Positions 1-5,743 of a DNA stretch of 5,941 bases are shown piece after piece. The translations under genes were made by a program, and so were the position numbers. Every line of letters starts with the position of its first letter. Position 1 is the stretch's first letter. The notes beneath the pieces are model-generated. The model did not search any database. It saw only the letters and a list, made by a program, of their open reading frames with translations, and was not told where the DNA came from. The DNA comes from Ilumatobacteraceae bacterium (GTDB lineage Bacteria > Actinomycetota > Acidimicrobiia > Acidimicrobiales > Ilumatobacteraceae): assembly GCA_016650435.1 (NCBI GenBank), contig JAENVT010000121.1, forward strand, positions 1-5,941. The letters run 5' to 3'.

Positions 1-3
1 CGC

Positions 4-20
4 GATCGTTGTCAACAATC
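4..20. promoter_or_regulatory. Small palindrome, possible operator
   Basis: GATCGTTGTCAACAATC is a 17-base near-palindrome (GAT.GTTG / CAAC.ATC) with one mismatched pair around a central base. It also contains TTGT-CA-ACAA. The TTGT..ACAA pattern is of the kind bound by some GntR/FCD-family regulators. It lies at the window edge, so the gene it would serve cannot be seen. It may be chance. Confidence 0.2.
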
Positions 21-156
21 TGCGAACCCGGGCCTAGCGCGGGTGGCACACGAGCAACCGTGGCCGCGTGCCTCATCGGCGCCGGCAAAGCGTCCCATAA
101 CCTCGCCGCCCAAACGGTGGCCGGCCATCCCAGATCGCCGGCTACGGGACGCGCCC

Positions 157-225
157 GATGCGCCGATACAGCGGGGCACGCGGCTATCTCTGACCGCGAA
201 TCTGCGCCGTCATTATGGGTCTCGG
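157..225. repeat. Imperfect direct repeat, copy 1
   Basis: This copy starts with GATGCGCCGA (157-166) and contains the core CTGACCGCGAATCTGCGCCG at 190-209, which is identical to 400-419 in copy 2. Weaker similarity continues after the core (TCATTATGGGT against CCGTTGTGGGC). The stretches between the two matching blocks are 23 and 24 bases long and partly alike. The identity of the repeat is unknown; it could be a dispersed intergenic element or a decayed tandem duplication. Confidence 0.6.
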
Positions 226-365
226 CTATACCGGTCGATGCTCGGACAGGTTTCGCTCTGGTTCGGTGGGCACGACCTTCGACGTGCCTTGGGCGGCTTG
301 CATCGGTTCTTGAACGTCGCGAACGACATGGTCCCGCTTCAGGTGGGCTTCTCTCTAGCGACGCC

Positions 366-438
366 GATGCGCCGAGCGGGGCGCGTCAAACGGCGATGGC
401 TGACCGCGAATCTGCGCCGCCGTTGTGGGCGCACTCGG
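366..438. repeat. Imperfect direct repeat, copy 2
   Basis: This is the second copy of the repeat at 157-225. It has GATGCGCCGA at 366-375 and the identical 20-base core at 400-419, 210 bases after the first core. The identical blocks make chance similarity unlikely. The divergence between the blocks suggests an old duplication or two members of a repeat family. Confidence 0.6.
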
Positions 439-613
439 ATGGCAATCAACCTTGCTCGACTTCGCCGGCTATCGCGCAGTGAGCAGGACCGCCGGAGGGC
501 GAACCCCGATGAGCCACGTAGCTGCTCAGGTCCCTAGAGTGAGATGTTGGAGCGCTCGCGTGCGGGCGGAATTGTCACCTGTGTCGGCGTTGCGATGGTC
601 GGCAATTGGGAGC

Positions 614-622
614 AGAAGGGGG
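614..622 (+). promoter_or_regulatory. Ribosome binding site deciding the acoX start
   Basis: AGAAGGGGG lies 5 bases before the GTG at 628. It is the only good Shine-Dalgarno match near the N-terminus of this frame, so it favours GTG 628 over the upstream ATG codons at 544 and 595. The protein sequence becomes family-like (VGIVGIVANPSS) only from about this point. Confidence 0.6.
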
Positions 623-627
623 TGGTA

Positions 628-1704
628 GTGCCTGATGTCGGGATCGTTGGCATCGTGGCCAACCCGTCGTCAGCTCGCGACATCCGACGACTCGTGGCCA
701 ACGGTGCACAGGTCACCACCAACGCCAAGATCAACATGGTCAAGCGGGTGCTCGTCGGGCTGGGCAGCGTCGGCGTGAGCCGCGCGCTGTCGATGACCGA
801 CCTCGGCGGGATTTCCGCAACGTTGGCCGACCTGGCGAATCGACCTGCGTCGAAGGCATGGCCAACTCTCGACTTCGTCGATCAGATCCTCACGCAGTCC
901 GCCGCCGACACAACCATCGCTGTTGAAGCGATGGTTGCCGCGGGAGTTGGAGCAATCGTCGTGCTTGGGGGCGACGGGACCAACGGGGTGGTAGCTGACG
1001 CGTGCGGCGACGTTCCGATCGCCTCCATCTCGACTGGTACCAACAATGTATTTCCACGCAGCGCGGAGCCGACCGTCGTCGGGATCGCCGCCGGCTTGGT
1101 GGCCACCGGCGCACTCGAGGCAGACGAGGTGGCATGTCGGACGAAATCCCTCACGGTGCGGTCGGGCGAGCGCCGGCACCGGGCGCTGGTCGATGTCGCG
1201 ATCACCGCCCATGACAGCGTTGCCTCCGGCGCGGTCTGGGACTCCTCGATGGTCCGGGAGGTCTTCTTGTGCTTCGCCGAGCCCCATCGCATCGGCTTGT
1301 CATCGATCGGAGCGCACGTCCGGACAGTCCGACGAGAGGATCCGTTCGGTCTCTACCTTCGTCTCGGCCGGCCGGCCGTTGCAACAGTTCGCGTCCCGTT
1401 GGGTCCCGGACTCATGGCCGATGTCGATTTGGCCGAGGTCGCCGAGTTGCCGACCGGCACGACGATGAGAGTGGCAACTCCCTTTGGCGTGGTGGCCATC
1501 GACGGTGAGCGAGTCTTTCGGTTCGGCTCGCACGACACCGTGACCGTCACGCTCTTGGCCGACGGGCCTCGAGCCATCGACGTCGAAGGGGCAATGGAGC
1601 GTGCTTCTGCGCGCGGGCTTCTAACCCGTATCACGGAGCGGCGCTCACGGCGGATGCAGATCTCGAATCAGTCGACGACAACACAATCAGGAGGACATCC
1701 ATGA
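628..1704 (+). CDS. acoX: AcoX-like ATP-NAD kinase-fold protein
   Basis: A 358-residue protein of the AcoX type, a branch of the ATP-NAD kinase/diacylglycerol-kinase-like fold found in acetoin catabolism operons; its biochemical role is not settled. An N-terminal Rossmann-like strand (VGIVGIVANPSS, residues 4-15) is followed by the nucleotide-binding motif LGGDGTNG (113-120; GGDGT at 114-118) and by ISTGTNNVFP (134-143), which is the typical AcoX form of the second kinase-fold motif. The length fits the family. The open frame extends upstream to ATG 544, but the added 28 residues look unlike the family, and a good ribosome binding site precedes GTG 628. The stop overlaps the ATG of the E1-alpha gene (ATGA, 1701-1704), showing translational coupling. 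The gene leads the operon. The family call is firm; the symbol rests on the motif plus the E1 neighbours. Confidence 0.88.
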   Translation: MPDVGIVGIVANPSSARDIRRLVANGAQVTTNAKINMVKRVLVGLGSVGVSRALSMTDLGGISATLADLANRPASKAWPTLDFVDQILTQSAADTTIAVEAMVAAGVGAIVVLGGDGTNGVVADACGDVPIASISTGTNNVFPRSAEPTVVGIAAGLVATGALEADEVACRTKSLTVRSGERRHRALVDVAITAHDSVASGAVWDSSMVREVFLCFAEPHRIGLSSIGAHVRTVRREDPFGLYLRLGRPAVATVRVPLGPGLMADVDLAEVAELPTGTTMRVATPFGVVAIDGERVFRFGSHDTVTVTLLADGPRAIDVEGAMERASARGLLTRITERRSRRMQISNQSTTTQSGGHP

Positions 1705-2678
1705 ACCCGCTCAATCGACTCGACCTCTACAGACAAATGGTGCGGATCCGCCAGTACGAGTCACGGATCCTGAAGGAATACCACGCCGACAAGAAGCCCG
1801 CGTGGGACATCGGTGCCGGACTCATTCCCGGCGAGATGCACCTCTCAGCGGGACAGGAACCGTCAGCGGTCGGCGTGTGCGCCCAGCTGAAGAAGGGCGA
1901 CGCAATCACCGCTCCACACCGCCCGCACCACTTCGCGCTGGCTCACGGCGTCGACATGAACGCCATGACCGCGGAGATCTACGGACGCAACACTGGGCTG
2001 TGCCACGGCAAGGGCGGCCACATGCACCTCTTCGACCCTGAGAACCATTTCTCCTGCTCTGGGATCATCGCTCAGGGCTACCCGGTCGCCTGCGGCCAGG
2101 CTCTGGCGTTCAAGCGCAAGGGTACTGACCGTGTCGCCGTCGCCGTCGCCGGCGAGGGTGCGGCCAATCAGGGCGCGTTCCACGAGTCGCTGAACCTGGC
2201 CTCGCTGTGGAAGCTGCCCGTGATCTTTGTCATCGAAGACAACGACTGGGCGATCTCGGTGCCCCGATCTCATTCCACCGCCAACGCATCGAACGCAGAC
2301 CGCGCTGCCGGATACGGCATGCCCGGGGTACGGATCGAGAACAATGATGTCGAGGCGATCTCCGAAGCCGCCGGCGCCGCGATCGATCGAGCCCGCGCAG
2401 GTGAAGGTCCGAGCCTGATCGAGATCCACACACTTCGCTTGTGGGGACACTTCGAAGGTGACGCCCAGGCCTATCGCGGTGCCGACCTTGACACCGTGAA
2501 CGAACGCGATCCCATACCTCGGTATGCCGCTGCGCTCTCCGAGCTCGGGGAGCTATCCGAGGACGGGATCGCATCGATCGCTGCAGAAGCCATCGCCGAA
2601 GTCGACGCTGCGATCACGTTCGCGACGTCGAGTCCCTCACCCACCGCCGACGATGCCCTGCTGCACGTCTTCGCATGA
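1701..2678 (+). CDS. acoA: TPP-dependent E1 dehydrogenase, alpha subunit (acetoin type)
   Basis: The 325-residue alpha subunit of an alpha2beta2 thiamine-diphosphate E1, which decarboxylates or cleaves its substrate and passes the product to a lipoyl group. Visible landmarks are MHLSAGQEPSAVG (46-58), RPHHFALAHG (74-83), CHGKGGHMHLF (101-111), the TPP/Mg region AGEGAANQG (150-158) followed by VIEDNDWAIS (177-186), and RLWGHFEGD (246-254). The length is normal for the family. The TPP motif is GEG...DN rather than the usual GDG...NN. The asparagine that corresponds to the metal ligand (N181) is kept. A strong AGGAGGA site (1689-1695) precedes ATG 1701, which overlaps the acoX stop. The beta subunit follows after 21 bases. 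The specific substrate is inferred from acoX; pyruvate or branched-chain oxoacid E1 are alternatives. Confidence 0.88.
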   Translation: MNPLNRLDLYRQMVRIRQYESRILKEYHADKKPAWDIGAGLIPGEMHLSAGQEPSAVGVCAQLKKGDAITAPHRPHHFALAHGVDMNAMTAEIYGRNTGLCHGKGGHMHLFDPENHFSCSGIIAQGYPVACGQALAFKRKGTDRVAVAVAGEGAANQGAFHESLNLASLWKLPVIFVIEDNDWAISVPRSHSTANASNADRAAGYGMPGVRIENNDVEAISEAAGAAIDRARAGEGPSLIEIHTLRLWGHFEGDAQAYRGADLDTVNERDPIPRYAAALSELGELSEDGIASIAAEAIAEVDAAITFATSSPSPTADDALLHVFA

Positions 2679-2699
2679 GTACGACAAGGAGAACCAGTC

Positions 2700-3722
2700 A
2701 TGACCAGTACTGACACCGCGACCCGCAGAATCACCACGGCCAAGGCAATGGCCGAAGGCATCGCCCTCGAGATGCGGCGCAACCCCGATGTCTTCGTCAT
2801 GGGTGAAGACGTCGGCGCGTACGGCGGGATCTTCGGATCCACCACCGACCTGTTCGCCGAATTCGGCGCCGATCGGGTAATCGACACCCCGATCTCGGAG
2901 ACCGGGTTCATCGGCGCCGGCATTGGCGCCGCGGTCGAGGGACTGCGACCGGTCGTGGAGTTGATGTTCATCGACTTCTATGGCGTGTGCATGGACCAGA
3001 TCACGAACCACATGGCCAAGATCCACTACGAGTCGGGCGGCAACGTCACGGTCCCGATGGTGCTGATGGCTGCCGTTGGCGGCGGCTACTCCGACGCGGC
3101 GCAACACAGCCAATGTCTGTGGGGAACGTTCGCCCACCTCCCCGGCATCAAGGTCGTCGTACCGTCGAACCCCTACGACGCAAAGGGTCTGATGATTTCG
3201 GCCATCCAGGACGACAACCCGGTCCTGTACCTATTCCACAAAGGCGCCCAGGGTCTGGTGTGGATGGAGAAGAACCCGCGATCCATCGCCCACGTACCGG
3301 AGGAGTCCTTCACGGTTCCGATCGGCAAGGCCGCTGTCGCCCGCGAGGGCACCGACGTCAGCATCGTGACCCTGTCGCTATCGGTGCAGCACAGCCTCGA
3401 CGTCGCCGAACAACTCGCAGACGAAGGCATCAGTGTCGAAGTGATCGACCTGCGAAGCCTGGTACCGCTCGACACCAAGACCATCCTCGAATCGGTCGCC
3501 AAGACGGGCCGAGTGCTCGTAGTCGACGAGGACTACAAGAGCTTCGGACTCACCGGCGAAATCGCAGCAGTCATCGCCGAACACGACCCAGCGATGCTGA
3601 AGAAGCCGTTCCGACGGCTCGCCGTACCCGACGTGCCGATTCCGTACGCACGCGTGTTGGAACATGGAATCCTGCCCACCCGAGACAAGATTGCCGCCGG
3701 CGTGAAGGATCTGATGTCGTGA
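2700..3722 (+). CDS. acoB: TPP-dependent E1 dehydrogenase, beta subunit (acetoin type)
   Basis: The 340-residue beta subunit that completes the E1 heterotetramer with the preceding protein. The pyrimidine-binding domain carries VMGEDVGAYGGIF (33-45) and the cofactor-activating glutamate in DTPISETGFIGAG (62-74, Glu67). The conserved AAQHSQ (133-138, His136) and VVPSNPYDAKGL (153-164) follow. The C-terminal transketolase-like domain has VIDLRSLVPLD (248-258) and a VVDEDYKSFG segment (274-283). All expected landmarks are present and the length is ordinary. AAGGAG (2686-2691) sits 8 bases before the ATG. The stop codon overlaps the GTG start of the lipoyl protein (GTGA, 3719-3722). Co-transcription with acoX and acoA is nearly certain from the spacing. 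As with the alpha subunit, acetoin specificity is inferred from context. Confidence 0.9.
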   Translation: MTSTDTATRRITTAKAMAEGIALEMRRNPDVFVMGEDVGAYGGIFGSTTDLFAEFGADRVIDTPISETGFIGAGIGAAVEGLRPVVELMFIDFYGVCMDQITNHMAKIHYESGGNVTVPMVLMAAVGGGYSDAAQHSQCLWGTFAHLPGIKVVVPSNPYDAKGLMISAIQDDNPVLYLFHKGAQGLVWMEKNPRSIAHVPEESFTVPIGKAAVAREGTDVSIVTLSLSVQHSLDVAEQLADEGISVEVIDLRSLVPLDTKTILESVAKTGRVLVVDEDYKSFGLTGEIAAVIAEHDPAMLKKPFRRLAVPDVPIPYARVLEHGILPTRDKIAAGVKDLMS

Positions 3723-3958
3723 CGACGGAAGTCCTCTTCCCCATGATGTCCAAGGAAGAGCCGGACGCCGAGGGTGTCGTCGGGACCTGGTTCGTGAACC
3801 ACGGCGAGATTGTGGTCGCGGGCCAGATGATCGCCGAAGTACAGGTCGACAAGGTATCCCAGGACGTCGAGGCGCCCGTTGCGGGCGTGATGTACCAACT
3901 GGTCGCTGAAGGCGTCGGAATTCGACAGGGCGAGCCGTTGGCCAGAATCGACTCATAG
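3719..3958 (+). CDS. Stand-alone lipoyl-domain protein (E2 lipoyl carrier)
   Basis: A 79-residue protein that is almost exactly one biotin/lipoyl-attachment domain. It starts with VLFPMMSKEEPDAEGVVGTW (5-24). The swinging-arm lysine is Lys45 in EVQVDKVSQD (40-49), and APVAGVM (52-58) and IRQGEPLARI (68-77) follow. It would accept the acyl group from the AcoAB E1 after lipoylation. There is no peripheral-subunit-binding domain, no acyltransferase domain and no hydrolase domain, so it is far shorter than any complete E2. The GTG start is set by the GTGA overlap with acoB, by an AAGGA 9 bases upstream (3705-3709), and by the need for the first beta strand; the later ATGs at codons 9 and 10 would destroy the domain. 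The stop codon is followed by unrelated sequence with no sign of a frameshifted E2 remainder. Confidence 0.9.
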   Translation: MTTEVLFPMMSKEEPDAEGVVGTWFVNHGEIVVAGQMIAEVQVDKVSQDVEAPVAGVMYQLVAEGVGIRQGEPLARIDS

Positions 3959-3971
3959 CGGACGCGCCAGC

Positions 3972-3996
3972 GGCCCTCACGTGGAGACGGCCTCTT
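3972..3996 (+). terminator. Weak candidate terminator after the operon
   Basis: GGCCCTC-ACGTG-GAG-AC-GGCC forms a 7-bp stem with a two-base bulge, 13 bases after the lipoyl gene stop, followed by TCTT. There is no real run of T, so it may only be a weak or Rho-aided end, or chance. Confidence 0.25.
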
Positions 3997-4075
3997 CCCA
4001 CATCGCTGAGCGAGGTATCTGTCCACCTCAGACGTCATTCGTGAAGCCCTCCGCCGCTACCTCCACGCCAGCTGA
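3978..4075 (+). pseudogene. Frameshifted remnant of a ribbon-helix-helix (antitoxin-like) protein
   Basis: One frame ending at TGA 4073-4075 reads LSTSDVIREALRRYLHAS (from 4019). This closely fits the C-terminal half of CopG/ParD/VapB-like ribbon-helix-helix proteins, whose second helix commonly reads S-x-x-IREALRRYL. The preceding residues expected in such proteins (IAERGI, 4002-4019) occur in a different frame. The two join if the extra TG at 4020-4021 is removed. I see no start codon with a ribosome binding site and no adjacent toxin, so this looks like a decayed fragment. The span upstream of about 4002 is a guess. The match covers only about 24 residues, so chance is possible but not likely. 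Confidence 0.45.
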
Positions 4076-4282
4076 CCGTGGCGGGGAACTGCACCGGCCG
4101 AGGGTTTCTGCGATGGTCTGATCCGGGTAGATATGGGTATCGTCGCTGGGGCGGCGGGTGAGCATGCTCGATGCAAGCACGTTGATCAGAGCAGTCGCCG
4201 ATCCCGGCGCTTCACGTCGAGGTTCTACAACGCTTTCGTTGATCTGGACGAGCGTTCTGTGCGCTCAGTCGGTCCCGACCTG

Positions 4283-5182
4283 CTAGCTCCACGCTCGTTC
4301 TGTCGAGTGCGGGGCGGGCAACTGTTGTTGGCGAGTGGCGCTGGCGATGAAGGTGGACACGACACTTGTGGGGTCTGCCCAGAATGCGGTTATCAGCGTG
4401 GCGAGCTCGTCGGCGTTGGCGAGGATGGGTGCAACGTGGCCTTGGCCCTTGAGCTCCACCGTTGCGGCGCGCGGCATCCGACTCGCCGCGGAACGCGCCT
4501 GTTCGACCGAGAGCATCGGATCGTTCCGGGGAGCCACCATCAGCGTTGGCACGTCGACGCGCGGAAGCCGCTCGGCGATGTCGGTGCGGTTGAGCATCAC
4601 GGACACCATGGCTCGATGCAGCCCGGTTCGGGGCGCGTCTCGGATTGAGCGGGCGATCATTGTCGTGTCGTCAGGTCGCTCTTTGACGAAGTCGGGCCCG
4701 AGGAGGACGCGTGAGACGTTGTTCACCAACAGCGGGACCGGACCGGCGAACCGGTAGGCCCAGACCATCGGAACGATCTTGATCCGCTCGCGACGTGAGA
4801 GCGGTTGGGTCGGTGTCGCGATCGTGACCAGACTTCGCAACCGTTCCGGCGATCGCGCCCCGAGCATTATCCCGACGTGTCCACCCCAAGCATTGCCAAC
4901 CCAGTCGACGGGATCACGCACCTCCAACGCGTCCAGGACATCCGTCGCCGCTCCGACACAGTCCTCAAACTCGAAGTCCGCCGGCGGAACCGAACTCCCG
5001 CCGTGACCCGGGCCATCGATCACGATCAACCGTCGACCGTCCCGCAGAAGCGGACGGAGCCTTGCCCATGACGTGGAGTCGACGAACAGGCTGTGCCACA
5101 GCACAGCGGGCGGCCCGTCCCCCTCGATTTCGACCTTGAGCCGACCGAGGCGAGTCGGCACCATCTCGCACGTCATTGACAT
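4283..5182 (-). CDS. Alpha/beta-hydrolase-fold protein with alanine at the nucleophile position
   Basis: A 299-residue alpha/beta-hydrolase-fold protein. The order is standard: PPAVLWHSLFVDSTSW (24-39, oxyanion-loop region with HS in place of the usual HG), VIDGPGHGGSS (54-64), the nucleophile elbow VGNAWGGHVG (95-104), the acid loop VAPRNDPMLSV (216-226, Asp221) and GQGHVAP (246-252, His249). The elbow should be G-x-S-x-G, but codon 98 (4889-4891) reads GCT, alanine, so the Asp-His pair has no serine. It may be non-hydrolytic, use another mechanism, or belong to a divergent family. The last 30 or so residues are a low-complexity tail. GAGGA (5187-5191) is 4 bases before ATG 5182 and 10 before an in-frame ATG at 5176, so either start is possible. 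It is divergent from marR and probably its target. The substrate is unknown. Confidence 0.85.
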   Translation of the reverse strand: MSMTCEMVPTRLGRLKVEIEGDGPPAVLWHSLFVDSTSWARLRPLLRDGRRLIVIDGPGHGGSSVPPADFEFEDCVGAATDVLDALEVRDPVDWVGNAWGGHVGIMLGARSPERLRSLVTIATPTQPLSRRERIKIVPMVWAYRFAGPVPLLVNNVSRVLLGPDFVKERPDDTTMIARSIRDAPRTGLHRAMVSVMLNRTDIAERLPRVDVPTLMVAPRNDPMLSVEQARSAASRMPRAATVELKGQGHVAPILANADELATLITAFWADPTSVVSTFIASATRQQQLPAPHSTERAWS

Positions 5183-5194
5183 CGCATCCTCTAT

Positions 5195-5200
5195 TTACTA
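5195..5200 (-). promoter_or_regulatory. Likely -10 element for the hydrolase gene
   Basis: Read on the minus strand, TAGTAA lies at the edge of the inverted repeat, 12 bases before the hydrolase ATG at 5182. This leaves room for the GAGGA site but only a very short leader. No good -35 is visible. The overlap with the operator arm would let a bound regulator block it. Confidence 0.35.
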
Positions 5201-5229
5201 CGGAAACCAAAGTTTCGGTTTCCGTAGTA
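5196..5229. promoter_or_regulatory. 34-bp inverted-repeat operator between the hydrolase gene and marR
   Basis: TACTACGGAAACC (5196-5208) and its exact reverse complement GGTTTCCGTAGTA (5217-5229) are separated by 8 bases (AAAGTTTC). A second, overlapping palindrome, GAAAC-CAAA-GTTTC (5203-5216), uses a different centre, so the GAAAC/GTTTC unit occurs three times. The element lies between the two divergent starts and overlaps the candidate -10 of each. This is the classic position for autoregulation by the adjacent MarR protein. I see no second copy elsewhere in the window, including before acoX. Confidence 0.85.
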
Positions 5230-5230
5230 T
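5225..5230 (+). promoter_or_regulatory. Likely -10 element for marR
   Basis: TAGTAT fits the actinobacterial TANNNT -10 pattern and ends 11 bases before GTG 5242. A transcript would start about 0-6 bases before the GTG, meaning a leaderless or nearly leaderless message. This agrees with the lack of a ribosome binding site. It lies within the right operator arm. Confidence 0.45.
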
Positions 5231-5241
5231 CATCCGTCGTT

Positions 5242-5703
5242 GTGACTACGTCAAGAGGTTCGCGCGCCGACCGGCAAGCGATCGGCCAACTGCTGGGACG
5301 CCTGCTGAGCGAGTTCCGTCGAGAACTCAGCGAACCGATGGCCGAACACGGGTATGGCGACATTCGTCGACCACATCTGCAGATCTGGGGCAACATCGGC
5401 TGGAACGGCATGCGGCTCACCGAACTCGCCGCACGAGCGGAGCTGAGCCTCTCCGCCACGTCGGAGTTAGTCAACGAGCTCGAGCACCTCGGCTACCTGC
5501 ACCGCGTCCCCGACCCGCGAGACGGACGCGCCAAGCTGATCGTGCCGACAGACCGTGGCCACCAAGCTCTCAACGACGCGGGCATCCGCGTCGCCGAGAT
5601 CGAGGAACACTGGGGCACCGTCGTCGGGCACGCCAAGTTCGACGAAGTCTGCTACCTCCTCGACAAGCTCCTCACAAATCTCACCACTACGCACGACGAG
5701 TGA
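5242..5703 (+). CDS. MarR-family transcriptional regulator
   Basis: A 153-residue winged-helix regulator of the MarR family. The dimerisation helix lies at about 10-37. The DNA-binding core runs from RRPHLQIWGNI (42-52) through MRLTELAARAELS (57-69) to the recognition helix SLSATSELVNELEHLGYL (69-86). The wing has the family signature RVPDPRDGRAKLIVPT (88-103), and a C-terminal helix (about 118-147) closes the dimer and contains the protein's only cysteine (Cys137). GTG 5242 is preferred: the open frame reaches ATG 5176, but its first 22 residues would be encoded by the operator itself, and 153 residues matches the family. It most likely represses itself and the divergent hydrolase gene by binding the inverted repeat, with release by an unknown ligand. 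Whether it also controls the aco-type operon is unclear, since no matching site precedes acoX. Confidence 0.92.
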   Translation: MTTSRGSRADRQAIGQLLGRLLSEFRRELSEPMAEHGYGDIRRPHLQIWGNIGWNGMRLTELAARAELSLSATSELVNELEHLGYLHRVPDPRDGRAKLIVPTDRGHQALNDAGIRVAEIEEHWGTVVGHAKFDEVCYLLDKLLTNLTTTHDE

Positions 5704-5743
5704 GCACGCGCCTGAGGCTATCGCACTCCAGTAGGTTGTGTAA

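Larger units (their letters stand above)
1..543. other. Region without a convincing gene
   Basis: No protein in this stretch resembles a family I recognise. Two overlapping open frames on the plus strand run through much of it, but both are rich in Arg, Ala, Ser and Pro in the way that GC-rich non-coding DNA produces, and neither has a good ribosome binding site. What can be seen is an imperfect direct repeat (about 157-225 and 366-438) and a small palindrome at the left edge. The last part (about 480-627) must contain the promoter and leader of the aco-type operon, but I see no clear -35/-10 pair. A TAGAGT at 535-540 is the only passable -10-like hexamer, and it lacks a matching -35. Confidence 0.5.
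3959..4282. other. Gap between the convergent genes
   Basis: This region separates the operon end from the 3' end of the hydrolase gene on the other strand. Besides the weak hairpin and the ribbon-helix-helix remnant, I recognise nothing in 4076-4282 on either strand. There is no toxin gene, tRNA or clear bidirectional terminator. Confidence 0.5.

Noticed and set aside
9..537. Two overlapping plus-strand open frames (9-482 and 43-537)
   Set aside because: Composition is Arg/Ala/Ser/Pro-rich with no recognisable motif, there is no ribosome binding site, and the only internal similarity comes from the DNA direct repeat.
544..627. Upstream extension of acoX from ATG 544 or ATG 595
   Set aside because: The extra residues do not look like the family, and a strong ribosome binding site sits just before GTG 628.
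483..627. Sigma-54 promoter before acoX, as in proteobacterial acetoin operons
   Set aside because: No TGGCAC-N5-TTGC-like element is present, and sigma-54 is generally absent from actinobacteria.
670..1292. Long minus-strand open frames opposite acoX
   Set aside because: These are antisense shadows of a GC-rich gene, with no family-like motifs.
2133..2150. Three tandem GTCGCC units
   Set aside because: They encode the VAVAVA strand just before the TPP motif; this is ordinary codon use in a beta strand.
1863..2450. 195-codon minus-strand frame opposite acoA
   Set aside because: It is antisense to a clearly conserved E1-alpha gene and has no recognisable domain.
4250..4266. GAGCG-TTCTGTG-CGCTC hairpin downstream of the hydrolase gene
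   Set aside because: It has only 5 paired bases and no T run on either strand, so it is too weak to call a terminator.
4133..4757. Plus-strand open frames opposite the hydrolase gene
   Set aside because: The minus-strand hydrolase has all the landmarks of its fold in order; these frames are its shadows.
5176..5241. N-terminal extension of MarR from ATG 5176
   Set aside because: It would be encoded by the operator palindrome and would overlap the divergent gene start. The resulting peptide (VSVSVVSSVVV) is an artefact of the repeat.
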